DNA from: Erythrobasidium yunnanense | Taxonomy: Eukaryota > Basidiomycota > Cystobasidiomycetes > Erythrobasidiales > Erythrobasidiaceae | NCBI GenBank assembly: GCA_001600175.1 | Contig: BCJC01000001.1 | Coordinates: forward strand, 620,001 to 684,000 | DNA length: 64,000 nucleotides | Direction: 5' to 3' | In this document: positions 47,173-60,130 of the stretch, piece after piece | Layout: each line of letters opens with the position of its first letter | How positions within the stretch are numbered: position 1 is the first letter of the stretch | Program-made: the position numbers and the translations under genes | Notes under the pieces: generated by a model | What the model was told of the DNA's origin: nothing | What the model saw: the letters and a program-made list of their open reading frames with translations, nothing else | Database searches by the model: none

Positions 47173-49412
47173 CTATTCTTCAGCACGAGCAGTATCCTCT
47201 CGCTTAGCTACGATGTCCGCTAGCTGGGTCTTGGGCGTGGCTTCCGCATACGGGACTGGCTTTGGTGTCGACAGAGTAGCTTGTTGGAAAGCGAAAGCCA
47301 AGGCTATAAGGGTGCCTTCGCTTCCTGGACCAGCAGCAAAGGAAATGCCAAATGGTCTGACGAAACGGAATTTTACATAAGTGTGGGCCGACATCGTGAA
47401 TGGCAAGATGGCTTTACTTGTTGGGATACGTCACGTATGTACGGATGGCGAAGTCGTCTCTAGCTGGGACTTTGGCATTGTTTGGAACGGTATCTTGCGG
47501 GAGATGTGATAGTGGGACTAGCAGGAATAAAGAGGGTCAAGACCCGTGGATTGAGATTAAGGTGCCTGTGCCTACCCGTGACCATCGGGTATCCAGTTTG
47601 AGCCCAAGGTCTTGTAAGTGCTCCTGGGAAGACCCATGCGAGCGAACCATGCTTGCGCATTTCGTAGTCTACGATTTCCTTCGATTTGTCCAGCAGTCTT
47701 CTTTCCTCGATGTACAGCGGATCAATCAGATCAGGCGACTCTTGTGACTTGATCAGGTTTTTGACGCTTTCGTAGCTGCGAGGGCTCTCGTCTGCATTGG
47801 CTTGGCTGAACTCGATAATGTCTGCGAGGGTTTTCACGCCAGTCGGTACGCTGCGGCACAAGAGCCGATTATTGATCAGTTCTTACTGCAACATCATCTG
47901 CGAGTCTCACTGCTTCAAGGTAGCTAGGTAGTCGGCAATCTCTTTCTTGAATTCTGCTCTTGGACAGTCTCTGAACCTGGACGAATTGTCGTGGAACATT
48001 GCAAAGTGCTCCGGTTCGACCTTGACTTCCTCTACAATAGCCCCAAGCTCGCGCATTGTCTGCAATCCCGCCTCGAAAGCAGGCTGCATGTCAGGCGAAA
48101 TCAGCTGAAGATGTAGTTTCAGCATCACAATGCAACCGAAAGTAGACACAAGGCTACCTTAGCCCAAGTATTGTCTTGCCAGTCCCAGAGGCCGCTGGGA
48201 ACGCCAATGCGCACACCGACAAGTGCATCTTCCTTCAGGTAGTCTGCATACCGTACGTCTTTCGATGTCACAGCGTCCAGGAGGTAAGCGGCATCTTCGA
48301 CTGTTCTGCACATCGGTCCGACGGCATCTGTGTTGATATCAGCAAACCATTCAAGCGAGAATTACACTTTTGCGCTCACCATGCAAAGACCAAATGGGAA
48401 TGACCCCTGTGCCGGGCACAACCCCAGGCTGCGGTCGTATACCAGCTATAGCACAATTGCTTGATGGAGCTAGAGAGTGGAAAGCTCAGGCGTCAGATTT
48501 TGAAAGAGTTACTGTTCACGGCATACCTATAATGGAGCCGCCAGTCTTCGGATTGCGACGTCAGCGCTATAGACTCGCCAGGCAGAGAACTTAGCATACG
48601 TCTGTTCCCAGACAGCCTGCTGCCAAACTAATAGCAGCTGCTACTCCACTTCCGGAAGAGCTACCGGAAGGATGACCTTGCGGAAACTGATCAAAGAGTA
48701 AGCCTATCTGTTACAGTCAGTGCGAAGCCATCTTACGAAGGGACTCCTGCAGAGTAAATCAGCATGTCGGAAATTTGCGGAGCTGGGCGTTGGGACATAC
48801 GTGCACTGCCCGCCAACAGGACTCCAGGCGCTGTTTCAAATCATGAGCGAGTCCGGGTACTTTTGCTATCATATGGCCGCACTCAGTGTCTCCGTGTCTC
48901 CAGTTAGCCCAGACACTCAAGGCCAATTTGGCTACACGGAGACGCAGTGTCAGCGTGAACTCATGCCCACTGCCTTGCAATCGTACCGATGACAATTCCG
49001 CCAGCTTGACGCAGGAGCTTGATCGATTCTGCATCACCGGCATTCACTGCGCCTTTCAGGGCGAACGAGCCGGCTGTAGTCTCCATGCCCTCGACATCGA
49101 TGTTATCCTTGACTCCAATGGGTAAACCGTGCAGGATTCCGCGGACCTTGCCTTGCTTCCTCTCTGCATCGAGTGCAGCAGCTTCCTCCAGAGCTCTCGG
49201 ATTGATAGCTATGACGGCGTGTAATCTGTCATTCACCTCTGCGATGCGCGCTTGGTAAGCCTGGAAATGGGAATCAGCTACCTTACTCGCCTTTAAACAA
49301 GGCGGCCGATACATACCTGTACCAACTCGACGGAGCTGAAATGTTGCTTTTCCAAGCCATCCTGTAATTCAGCGAACGTTGCCGTTAGCAGATCTGGGAA
49401 GTGTTTAGACAT
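47173..49412 (-). CDS. Amidase-signature enzyme A
   Basis: ATG 49412-49410 (MSKHFPDLLTATFAELQDGL). The catalytic Lys lies in LPIGVKDNIDVEGMETTAGS, and the Ser-cisSer-Lys triad region in HPSGSSSGSGVAAAISLAAG. Further conserved parts are MCRTVEDAAYLLDAVTS and the C-terminal GISFAAGPGSEGTLIALAFA. About nine exons. This is the amidase-signature family (GatA/fungal amidase type), which hydrolyses amides to acid and ammonia. No signal peptide was seen. Related genes follow at 49829-52060 and 52478-54724 on the same strand, with about 416 nt between them. The triad is intact, so the enzyme is probably active; substrate unknown. Confidence 0.85.
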
Positions 49413-49828
49413 CTTTGACGAGTTAGACGAGTTGAGACAGAGCAGAGGGGTGGGGACTCGAAACTTTGGCCTTACGCCCGATCAGATAAGCGTTGGTCAG
49501 CGGGACCGTTCCGGTGGTATGACTGCATAGCAGGCTTTAGCGTAACGGAGCTGTCTGCCGATTTATCGCGACCCGTTGCGGAACTGCGAAAAGAGGGACA
49601 GAGTAGTGGCCTGGAACGCGTTGCTGGTATGGCCAGCCAGAAGGAAGGCAGATGGCAGTCACAACTTCTGCAGCCTCGCATCGCGGGTGAGGCAGGCTGA
49701 CATAAGTATGGTTGCAGGAGGAGGACAAGCGACGCTCTGTATTGCTACACGAGAAGCTGTTCCATCTAACACAAAAGCAAGGATGGAGTTAAAGGGTTCT
49801 CCCACACCCGGCTTCAGCAAGCTGCACT
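49413..49828. promoter_or_regulatory. Amidase A promoter region
   Basis: About 416 nt between two tandem amidase genes, with no gene content recognised. It is almost the same length as the matching gap behind amidase B. Confidence 0.4.
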
Positions 49829-52060
49829 TCATGCAGTCTTGCCTACTATATCAGCTAGTTGAGTTGTAGGTGTGGCTTCTTTGTAAGGCACGGGTCGAAT
49901 TGTCGACCTGGTGCCTTCTTGGAAAGCATGGGCCAGACCGATGAGAACGCCTTCGCTGCCTGGGCCAGCGGCGAATAAAAGTCCAAATGGTCTGAGAACG
50001 AAAGCAAACTCTTAAGTGGGCGCGAAGATATTCGTATGCATGCCGCCCTACTTGTTCGGATGGATTAGATACGTTCGAATGGCGAAGCTATCTTTTGCCG
50101 GTGCCTTAGCATTGCTTGGAACAGTGTCTTCAGGCAGATGGCTCAACGGGACTGAAGAAAATACGATTTAGCATGTAAGTAGCAAAGCTGAGGTTGCGTC
50201 TATTCATACCTGTTATCACTGGGTACGCAGCAAGAGACCATGGACTTGATCGACAGCCAGGAAACACGAAAGCGTGCGCTCCATGCTTTTTCATCTCGTA
50301 GTCGAGAATCGTCTTGGAACTTTCCACGAGTTTCTTTGCCTCGATATACTGCGGATCTGACATGTCTACGGAGCCTTGCGACTCTATGAAGGTGTCGAGA
50401 TTGTCATAAGTCGCTGGTGTTTCGTCTTTATTCTTCTTGCTGAATTCGATTATATCGGCAAGGGACTTGATACCGGTCGGCACACTTTCGGACGCAACTC
50501 AGCAATCATCAGGGAAGATACTCATATTACGGCGCCTTACTGTTTCAGAGTGGCCAGGTACTCCGCAATTTCCTTCTTGAATTCGACTCTCTGGCAAAAC
50601 CTGACTTTCTCAGCGATCTCTTCTAGACTCTTGACATGCTGAGGTTCGATTTCGATATCTTCGACGATAGCACCGAGTTCTCTCGCAATTTGCGCAAACC
50701 AGCCTCAAAGGCAGGCTGCATCTCGGGCACTATGTGCTGCAACATGGAGTCAGCTTTTCTTCTTGGATAACACGCACGACCTTACATTGCTCCAAGGTCC
50801 TTCGTGCCAGTCGAACAAATTGCGCGGAACACCTAATTTGACCCCTACAAGGGCATCGGCCTTGAGGTAGTCGGCGTACTGATTGCTGTTCGACGTAATG
50901 GCATCAAGCAGATACGCTGCGTCTTGCACTGTTTTGCACATTGGCCCAACAGTGTCTACCCATGGAAAAAGGTTAAAGACTGGATATGCCAAGCGAGCGG
51001 CCTAGACTGACCATGAGATGAAGTAATAGGCACAACGCCCTTGCCAGAGACTACTCCTGGCTGTGGTCGGATGCCAACGATGTCGCAATTGCTTGATGGA
51101 GCTGATCGAGTGCCAATCAGTCGTGATCAAATCGTAGGTGTTCGTAGAAGGAGTCGATTACATACACATGATAGAACCACCTGTCTATCAAGAGATAAGA
51201 TCAGCACATACTAGGCCTGTATGGCCTTGCGCCCTCACCTCTGAACCCAGACAACCGGCTGCTAGTCCGACACCAGCAGCCACTCCACTGCCGGAAGAGC
51301 TTCCGCTAGGGTTGCCTTGCGGATACTGCATGAGAATGATGGCACTTTAGTTGAATCCCAAAGACTTTTACCTCGGATCTTACGTAAGGACTCCTGCAGT
51401 TCGAGTATCAGCACGCTTCACAAGATTCAGAGATTGTACACGGACGTGCATTGTCCACCGACTGGACTCCATGCGCTGAGACTCTCCCGATCAGATGGGA
51501 TGCCCGTTTGCGCTGTAGCAATACACTCACCCTGGCTCACTGTGCCTGTAATTGGCCCACATACTTAAATTGAGCGTTGCTAGAACACTGCAGCTCAGAA
51601 ATGTTCGATATCCAAACTTTAGCGTACGCACCGATAACAATGCCTCCAGCCTCTCGTAAGAGCTTGATCGACTCTGCATCACCGGCATTGACTGCTCCCT
51701 TCAAAGCGTACGAGCCAGCTGTAGTATCCATGCCTTCTACATCGATGTTGTTCTTCACTGCAATCGGGATTCCGTGCAAGATGCCTGGAACCTTGCCTTG
51801 CTTTCGTTCTTCATCTAGACGTGCGGCTTCCTCTAGAGCTTTAGGATTGATAGCTATAACAGCACGGAGCCTATCGTTGACTTCTGCGATGCGAGCTTGA
51901 TAGGCCTGTGGATGGGGCTCGTCACCTGCGGATCTTGAGCTAGTCGATATGCAGCCATGCCCACCTGTACAAGGTCTACAGAAGTGAACAACTGCTTGCT
52001 TAAACCGTCCTGAAGCTCAGTAAATGTAGTGTTCATCAGATCAGGTAGCTTTTGAGCCAT
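49829..52060 (-). CDS. Amidase-signature enzyme B
   Basis: ATG 52060-52058 (MAQKLPDLMNTTFTELQDGL). Lys motif in IPIAVKNNIDVEGMDTTAGS and Ser motif NPSGSSSGSGVAAGVGLAAG. The C-terminal part GLLFAAGPGSEGVLIGLAHA runs to TGA 49829-49831 (DIVGKTA). The exon plan copies that of amidase A. In place of the usual V-K-D-N-I-D it has V-K-N-N-I-D (Asp to Asn beside the catalytic Lys), a conservative change whose effect is not known. Like its neighbours it lacks a signal peptide. It is the middle of three tandem copies. Confidence 0.85.
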
Positions 52061-52477
52061 CGTTTCGGTTAGCAGGAAGTGGAAGGGAGGAGAAAGCGAA
52101 AGCAGAAGGCTGTAAGCTCGTAGAGCTTCTCTGTATCAGAGTCGGTACACCGGACTAGTCCGCTAGTAGTACTGCTTGACTGGGAGTCGTCTTTGTCTGA
52201 CGGTCGAACGGCGTGAGAGTCCCGAGTCTACAAGCTTGGGCACGATCACGCAGTCAGAGGCCCTTCGAGGATTAACGTGGCTCTCAGCTGTGTGGTTGTC
52301 AGGTTTAGACAGTCTTGTCGCATGGTAGCTGAAGCTTCTGGTTGAGATAAGGCTGAAGGGCAAAGCTGTCGATAGACCTCAGCTAGTACTCGAAAGATCA
52401 AGAGTTTCTACGGCTTAGAAAAGCTACATTTGGTTGAGGGTGATACTATCATTACTCCAGCCACGCTTTCTTTCCTC
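52061..52477. promoter_or_regulatory. Amidase B promoter region
   Basis: About 417 nt between amidases B and C; no gene content recognised. Confidence 0.4.
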
Positions 52478-54724
52478 CTACTTGCCCTTGGACATCACAT
52501 CAGCCAGTTGAGTCCGAGGCGTAGCTTCTGGGTAAGGGACAGGTCGAGGTCTCGACAGTGTAGCTTGCTGGAAAGCATAAGCAAGGCTGATCAAAGTACC
52601 TTCACTTCCCGGACCAGCCGCGAAATTGATACCGAATGGCCTGGCAAGCCATATTTGATCAGCACGTACAGAGAGATCTACCTAACGCTCACAAACTTGT
52701 TAGGATGCTGATCAAATGTTCTGATGGTAAAGGTGTGTGTTTTTCTCAGGTACTTTCGCATTGCTGACAGGCGTCTCTTCGGGTAGATGGCTCAAGGGGA
52801 CTGGACAGACAAGTTGTCAAACTCATTTCGTGGCCTCGCTTGATTGCATGTCCGCTCACCTGTTATTAGCGGATACGCAGCCAATGCCCACGGATCCCAT
52901 CGCAGACCAGGGAAGACAAAGGCCAGAGATCCATGCTTCTTCATCTCGTAGTCGAGAATACCTTTGCAGCTGTCCACGCGCTCTCGTGCCTCGATGTATG
53001 TCTTGTCTGTCATTGCCCCGGAGTCTCGAGCTTGGATGAAGTTATCGAGCTTATCATAAGATTCTGGCGTCTCGTCCTTGTTATTCTGGCTGAATTCGAT
53101 GATGTCTGCAAGTGTCTTGACCCCAGTTGGCACACTATGACACAAAAGTCAGCGAAGGCCTCGTTGCATGGTCATAATAGCTGGCAAGGCTGACTGTTTT
53201 AGCGTAGCCAGGTATTCAGCTATCTCTTTGTTGAATTCGACCCTCATACAGAGCCAAAGCTTCTCCGTATGTTCTTCGAGCGCTTTCAAGTGGTCTGCCT
53301 CGATTTCCACATCTTCGACTATAGCACCAAGCTCTCGCATTCGCTTGATGCCCTCCTCGAAAGCAGACTCCATATCGGGCGATATGTACTAAGATCCTTC
53401 ATTAGAGCGCCTTAGTGATTGACGTGCAGTGCAGACTTACTTCACTCCAGAAACCCTCATGCCAATTCCACAGGTTGCGGGGTACGCCTATCTTGACGCC
53501 AGAGAGTGCATTTTCGTTCAGATCGTCGGCATATTTGACACTGTTTGAAGTTATAGCATCGAGGAGGAGGGCAGCATCTTGCACGACATTACACATCGGG
53601 CCAACCGTGTCTAGTCAGCAGGACTCTCAGCTTGCTTCATTCCGCTAAGATGGCAATCTAGCAGGATGTACCATTGACAGATGTAATTGGTACTACGCCT
53701 TTGCCAGAGACAACTCCGGGTTGCGGACGGATGCCAGCGAGGGCGCAGTTGCTCGATGGTGCTGACATACCACTCGCTCAGGATCGCTATCTCTAGAAAA
53801 TCGTACTTTATGCGCACCCATGATGGAGCCTGCCGTCTATACATTGATCTTATCAATATAGGTCAAGAACAGGCACGAAATACCTGATTACCTCCGATCC
53901 TAAACAGCCGGCAGCGAGGCCGACAGCCATGGCTACACCGCTGCCCGAGGAACTGCCACTAGGATTGCCTTGCGGGTACTGGCGCGCGTTGATGAGCTTC
54001 AGATCGTTCCTGGCTTAGCAACAGACCCAAACTTACGTAAGGACTCCTGGAAATGGACAGCGTAAGTAACGTAAGTAATGTTAAGAGAATCCTATACTGT
54101 ACACATACGTGCATTGGCCTCCCACAGGGCTCCAGGCGCTGGTGATGAATGCGACTTGAGCGATTGCAGGCAGAGCATTTCGGCCTGCTTACCCTGGTTC
54201 AAAGTGCCTATAATTTGCCCAAAGACTGAGGTTTAGCTTAGCTGATAATTCCATGTTATCAGCTCAATAGCCAATGCCACTTGGCCCAAGACGGACCTAA
54301 AACGATCCCGCCTGCCTCCCGCAGAAGTCTGATACATTCCGCATCACCAGCGTTTACTGCTCCTTTCAGTGCATAAGAGCCAGCTGTAGTGTCCATTCCT
54401 TCGACATCGATATTATCCTTGACTCCGATAGGCAGACCGTGGAGAGGCCCTCTGACTTTGCCCTGCTTCCTCTCTTCGTCGAATGCAGCAGCCTCTTCTA
54501 ATGCTTTTGGATTGATAGCTATGACGGCGTGTAGTCTGTCGTTGACTTCTGCGATGCGCTTGGTAGGCCTGGTAGAAGAGCTTGTCAGGTCCGCTTCCTG
54601 TAAGTGGTTGAAATCGATTCAAGCATACCTTAACTAGATCAACAGAAGTAAAGAGCCCATTGCTCAATCCCTCCTGGAGCTCAGCGAACGTCGCGGTCAT
54701 CAAATCTGGAAGATTGGACGCCAT
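52478..54724 (-). CDS. Amidase-signature enzyme C, with an apparent N-terminal frameshift
   Basis: ATG 54724-54722 (MASNLPDLMTATFAELQEGL), with Ser motif NPSGSSSGSGVAMAVGLAAG and end FAAGPGSEGTLISLAYAF to TAG 52478-52480. At the start of exon 2 the sister genes read AYQARIAEVND. Here the DNA between GCCTACCAA and GCAGAAGTC is 2 nt shorter, so the frame becomes AYQAHRRSQR and the following LHAVIAINPKALEEAA and DNID parts fall out of frame. I found no alternative splice pair that restores it. The rest of the gene looks intact. It may be a recent pseudogene, or the two missing bases may be an assembly error. Its expected function would be as for A and B. Confidence 0.7.
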
Positions 54725-55243
54725 TTTAAGTAGTGACGGGACAGCAGATGGGGAGGGTTGCGAGTTTTCTTCGTAGGTGCAGTCAGATGTTGAAGTAAGG
54801 TTCTTGTTTACACGGGTTCTTTGTGCGCGAGCTCTTCGTGCTGGCCGGGAGACTTTCGAACCGGACGAGGTGGTTCAGCAAACCACTCAAGGACAGAAGG
54901 GTTAGCAGGACGAGAGAAGCATGTCTGTAAGTAAGTTATCTCGACGATGATTATAGGGCGACCGCGTGCATTGCCGAAAGATTGGGAATCGCTCCGTGAC
55001 AAAGATAGACGTCTTTTCAAGGGATGTTTTCGACACGTTGCTTGTATCATAGAAGCACATTGGTATACAAGCACTCCCTCTCTGGCACCTGCGCGCATAC
55101 AACATCCTGATGTGAACTGATCTGACTGAAGGGGGATAGCCAGCTGCGAAAGATAAGTACAGAAGCTACAGAGGAAAGCAAGCAAGACTGCGTAAGAGCA
55201 AGAGGTATGGTGCTGAGGAGAAGAATGTATTTGTATCATTCGA
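54725..55243. promoter_or_regulatory. Amidase C promoter and BSD gene 3' flank
   Basis: A minus-strand frame (54808-55572) overlaps the BSD gene tail in another frame and looks like chance. No other content was seen. Confidence 0.4.
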
Positions 55244-57314
55244 TCACTCCCAATCCGAATCTTCATCCTCGTCGTCGACCTGTTCTTTCTTCTTGATGAT
55301 CGGACTCGTCTTCGTACTCGTAGGATCCGCACTCGTCGTGCTAATGACATCGTACGAGCTCGTCGTGCCTTCCTCACTCGATTGACGTGGCGAAGACATC
55401 TTCCTGTTGCTCTGCGCAGCGGAAGCGGTATCTTGCGCTTCTGAAGCTTTATTTGTCGAGTCGGTTCGTGTAGTTGTAGGTACAGGCGATTGTTGGCCTG
55501 ATGCGATGGGAGAGATGCCCCAGCTCTCTTCGGGATCGTCGGTGATTCCTGAAGAAGCGAGGTTCTGGCCACTGATGTCCGGCTTGGGCGTCTTCAGTGT
55601 CTCCATAGATGCTGCAGTCGGGAGTTCTTTACTCTTGCCTTTCTCGTTTGGAGAAAGCTTGGCAGTTTCAGGCTCCTCGTCGGCTACGGATAAGCTGTCA
55701 TCCTCCATATCCCAGCTGAAGTCGTCGTCATCCTGCTTCGCAGCGCCTGTACAAATACATAGAATGTCGGTCAGCTCGTCTAGGATTGGGTCAAAAGAAA
55801 GAGGTCGGGCACTGACCTTCCAGGATCTCGCGTCTTCTAGCTTCATCCTCCTCGATCTGTTGTATGCGGAAGAAGTACCTCGTCCAGAACGCTTCGGCAG
55901 AGATCTTTGAAGGCACTGTACAACCCAACAGTGCTTTAGTGCTTATTCGCTGCATGCGTGGGTGAACTCGCTCACCAACGCTTTCATACGTCTGGCGGAC
56001 CAAACGGCCGCTGTCCGCATCATCCAGGGCAGCTTGTATGCGACTCTTCCAGCTTTCACCTTCTAGTCCACCATCATCTTCTATACTCTGCAAGAACCGA
56101 GAGAAAGGCTCTCGGGTGTCCGCGTGGGAGGTGGCCCCAGATGTATTCTGCTCGCTACTAGCAGCTGAGTCGGACGGAATATCGGTCGTGGAAGCAGTCG
56201 AAGGCGGCTGAGCGGGATCCACCAGCATGACGGCCGGATCCGATCTGACACGATACAGTAGAGTCTCTTTCCGTCCCGCCGCGGCAGCAGCAGCGTCTTG
56301 TTTCCTCTTACTACCTCCTGCATTAGCTACAGCTTGCGCAGCCGCTTTCCTCGCCGCCTCTTCTTCAGGCGGGACAATCTTGAGCGCACCCTCTAATAGT
56401 TCCGTCAATTCCTTACTAGCGATCTTGAAGTATTTGTCACCTTGAGACATGGCCTTCTCATACTTCTCTTTCGCTTCGTGAAAGTCGATATTACTGAAAT
56501 CCAGACTGCCCCCAGAAGAAGAGGATTGAGCAACACGGTTCTTGAGATCCGCCTGGAAGGAGGTGAATTGGGATTGGAAGGATTGAAAATTGGGATTTGT
56601 GGAGAGCTGGCTTTGCAAGCGCGAGAAGAAGGCGGCTGCATTGAGAGGTGGAGAGCTGTTCGAAGAGGTTGGTCCTTCGCGCGAGGCCGAAGTCTCGTCT
56701 GCTACATCCTTGCCCTTGCTCTCACTATCCTGCGACTCTCCCTGCTTCTCGTCGTTCTCTGCAGGGGTCGGGACGATAAGAGCCGGCGCATCTGGATTGA
56801 CGATACTACCTCCGCTGCCTCCATCCGCGAGCGCAGCAGCCTGTCCAGCAGCCGCACTTGCTTTCGCTTGTTCTTGTAGCTTGTCCAGCTCGGCTTTCGC
56901 TTTGTCGAGATAGGGCGTCAGGTCTTTGGCCGCGTTCTGCGCGTAGGCTTGGGACTGCTTGAGGGCTGTCGAGGACTGAGAACAACACGGTCGCATTAAT
57001 CAGCTAAGACTCAGTAGTTAGTACGAGAGATGTCAGCTCGCCTGCCGCCGGAATGAACCCCAGTAGCTGCCGAGGTTCTTGCCCATCCCAGACACGAGGT
57101 TTCCCATCTGTTCGAGCTCCTGTTCCAACGTAGGTTTCGCCGTTCTTAATGTAGCAGTGCTATCATTTGCGTTGATGCTGCTGCTCGAAGTTGCTGGATC
57201 CGATGAGATTCCCAATCCAGCAGCATGATCCCCTTGCGTTGTAGATGAGTGCTGCTGCTTCTGCGGTGTCGACGTCCCACTAGAACTAGGCTCCCAGCCA
57301 GTCATGAAGTCCAT
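55244..57314 (-). CDS. BSD-domain protein (BSDC1-like)
   Basis: ATG 57314-57312 (MDFMTGWEPSSSGTSTPQKQ). An N-terminal amphipathic segment (GNLVSGMGKNLGSYWGSF) precedes a helix-rich region (TALKQSQAYAQNAAKDLTPY, YLDKAKAELDKLQEQAKASA). The middle is Ser/Ala-rich with LEGALKIVPPEEEAARKAAA and ESWKSRIQAALDDADSGRLV. Exon joins lead to the BSD motif VPSKISAEAFWTRYFFRIQQ with its Phe-Trp pair. The last exon is acidic and Ser/Thr-rich (DDDDFSWDMEDDSLS) and ends in DEDEDSDWE at TGA 55244. BSD domains occur in BTF2/TFIIH p62, synapse-associated and DOS2-like proteins; the acidic SDWE end and N-terminal amphipathic helix are like BSDC1/Dos2-type proteins. Four or more exons. Cellular role not determined. 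Confidence 0.8.
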
Positions 57315-57704
57315 CGTGGTCAGTCAGGTCAGGCCTTGTCAAGCTGTCAAGAGATGCGAATGATGTGGAACAATTCAAGGCTGAAAGTCGATATGACATC
57401 TCTTCAAGTTACCTCTCGGCGTAAGCTTCTAAGGATACAATCAACTGATAGTACAAACAAGAACAACCTTCCAAGATAGTATGATAGTGATACGACTAAG
57501 CAGAACGATTGAGGATTACTCGATGGGGGAAGATAGTCTATAGAGGTTGCAGAAGTGAAACGAGTAGGTAGTAGAGGTTGTCCGTACTCAGTTGGACAGA
57601 GGGTAGTTGTATAGCGGGTAAGAGTACTGTTTTAGGGTGTGCGAGATAGTCGGAGCATCGGATAGAACGAGAAAGGTGTGAGAACAGGAAGGATGTCGAC
57701 GCGC
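57315..57704. other. BSD gene promoter and 3' flank of the RNA-binding gene
   Basis: No gene recognised. Confidence 0.35.
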
Positions 57705-59589
57705 TTAGTCGAAGGAGATCTTCTTTCCAGAGCCTGGGACAGCTGCGCCAGTCTGCTTTGCGCGAGCACCCCATCCTCCATCTGAAGAAGCACCACCTCT
57801 TCCTCTTCCGCCTCTTCCACCTCTATCACCACCTCCTCTGCCACCTCTATCACCAAAGCCTCCTCTTCCTCCTCCTCTACCGCCTCCTCTACCGCCTCCT
57901 CTACCGCCTCTATCGCCTCCGAAACCTCCTCTTCCACCACCACGGCCGCCTGATCCTCCTCTTCCTCCTCTGAAACCGCCTCTATCACCACCTCCTTCCT
58001 GTCTAGGAGGTCGTGCACCCGCGAAATCTACACGAGCACGTCTGTTGTTGATGACGATACCCTCGTCACCTCGTCCGACTTCCATGGCAGCTTGTGCGCC
58101 AGCCAAGTCTGAGAACTCGATGTATCCGAATCCTTTCAACGATCCGTCTTCAGGGTTCTTGGGCAGGCGTACACCCGACACTTTTCCATAGTCGCCGAAC
58201 GCCTCCCATACCTGGTCTTCAGTGACACCGAAGTCCAAGTTTCCAATAAAGACGTTTGTGGAAGGCTCAGAGAGCTCATCGTTGAACTGTCTCTTGGGTT
58301 TAGTGCCTGCACCGCCGGCACCGAAGTCTGTCTTCTCTCCTCTCGGGAGGGAATAGTTGACTTTGAGTGTTCTGCCCTCCCACTCCTGTTCATGCTGTTC
58401 AAGAGCGGCGGCTGCTTCGTCCTCCGTCTCGAAATCAACATAGCCGAATCCCTTCGACTTTCCAGACTCGCGCTCCGTAATCACACGAGCGCTGGTCACG
58501 GTTCCGTACTGTGCAAACTTCTCTTGCAAAGCGGCATCGTCGACGCCCCATGAAAGACCTCCGACATAGACGGTCTTGGATACGGCAGTGCCGTCCTCAG
58601 ACACCTTTGCCTTCTTGGCTGGTGGTGCCTTGTCTTTCTTTGCAGCGGCAGGAGCAGGGGCGGCCTGGAAGCCCAACATCGATCAGTAATGCCATCTACG
58701 AGAATGAAGAGAAAGAATGGGCAACCCACCTCCTCCTCATCATCGTCCTCGTCATCGGAGCTGCTGTCATCAGACTCCTCGGCAGGACGTTTCGTACCGT
58801 TCGTAGATGCAGTCGCAGCAGCAGGAGCAGCCTTCTCCTCTTCCTCATCGTCATCTGACGACGAATCATCTGATGAGTCATCTGATGATGTACCCTCTGA
58901 AGTTTCAGCTGCCTCCTCGGTAGCAGCTTCTACTTTTTTCGCGGCACCGTTCACAGCTCCTACAGCTGCGCTCTTTGTAGCGGCAGCAGCATCTTTCACA
59001 GCCTTCTTTGTGTTGTCGGCAGCGTTCTTTGCTGCTTTAGCAGCTGGTGCAGCGACTGGCTTGGCCTGGAAGAGGAAGAAGAAGATTTGAAATTTTCGCA
59101 CAAAATCAGCAAATGGTTCGCAAATGAGACTGCTAGTGATACGCTTACAGCCTCCTCATCACTATCTTCGTCATCATCTGAGCTGTCATCGCTGCTCGAC
59201 TCGTCTGCTTTCGCAGCGGCGGGTGCAGCCTTGACGGCAGAAGCTTTGCTCTTCTCCTCTTCCTCATCGTCGGAGTCCTCCTCATCTGAATCAGACTCTG
59301 AAGAAGAAGAAGCAGCAGGAGGAGGGGGAGGGGGAGCAGCGGCAGATTTTTTCGCCTTCTTTGCAGATTTTGCGTCTTTTACAGGAGCAGCAGGCTCTGC
59401 AGGGGCAGCAGCGGCCTTCTTGTCCTTCTTGCTCTTCTTAGCAGCCTCGGGAGCGGCAGCAGCTACAGTCTCTTCTGCCTTGTTTACTACATTCTTTGCA
59501 GCTTTTTTAGTGGATGTTTTAGCAGCAGTCACTGCTTCGTTTGCAGTCGCAGCTGCTGTGTTTTGCTTGCTCTTTGCTGCTTTGGCCAT
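57705..59589 (-). CDS. Nucleolin/Gar2/Nsr1-like RNA-binding protein
   Basis: ATG 59589-59587 (MAKAAKSKQNTAAATANEAV). The N-terminal half alternates Lys/Ala-rich histone-H1-like parts and acidic Ser/Asp/Glu blocks (SSSESDSDEEDSDDEEEE, SSDDSSDDDEDSDEEA, SSDDSSDDSSSDDDEEEE), joined by introns of similar place. Two RRM domains follow: RNP2 KTVYVGGLSW and RNP1 KGFGYVDF in the first; RNP2 TNVFIGNLDF and RNP1 KGFGYIEF in the second. The C-terminus is an RGG box (GGDRGGFRGGRGG and onward) and ends GSGKKISFD. This is the order of yeast Nsr1, fission yeast Gar2 and nucleolin, acting in nucleolar rRNA processing. The acidic blocks are probably CK2 targets. Confidence 0.9.
57780..57990. repeat. Low-complexity RGG-coding repeat
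   Basis: The + strand reads CCTCCTCTACCGCCTCCTCT and similar units; it encodes the Arg-Gly-Gly tail of the RNA-binding protein on the minus strand. Leucine-rich frames on the + strand here are shadows of it. Confidence 0.7.
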
Positions 59590-60130
59590 TGTAGATATTA
59601 CGGGATTGTGGTAATAAGAAGAGAAGAGCAATGGATTGATGAATCTTGCTTGAATTCTGCAAAGTCGGCCCGCACGTGACCCAGCCTTCCTGGATGACGA
59701 GAGAAAAGCGAAGAGCTTTGCAATACAAACATGAGCTTTTATCATTGCTATGTTATTGTATCTATTAGAGCTCCATCTCTAGCTTGAAATCGTCGAAAAG
59801 CTGCAAGCAAATTCGACATCTTCGTGAATTCTTGGATTGGACTGATCCGACTTCCTGCAATATCTTCAAGACAGCTTTCCATGACATGCAGAGTGCATTG
59901 TATTAGATGCACGTCTTCTCCTGCCAACATGCTTCTATGCTGACCAAAGGGAAGGAAGCCGACTTGGCTGACGGACCGGACGTTCTAACGATGTCGAACG
60001 CTGTAGGGCATGATTTAGCCAAGAGTCAGAATGCACCCTTTCCTCATCCCAATCCTACACCTTCTACACTCTCACATCTCAATGTCCTCGACGTCTGAAC
60101 TGGTGCGCTCGCTCACCTCTTTGATATAAT
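59590..60130. promoter_or_regulatory. Divergent promoter region
   Basis: It lies between the starts of the nucleolin-like gene (-) and the WW gene (+). No gene recognised. Confidence 0.4.

Noticed and set aside
54808-55572. 254-codon minus-strand open frame rich in Arg
   Set aside because: It overlaps the acidic tail of the BSD gene in another frame; Arg-rich frames arise from such codons.
57758-57973. Leu/His-rich + strand open frame
   Set aside because: It is the complement of the RGG repeat of the nucleolin-like gene.
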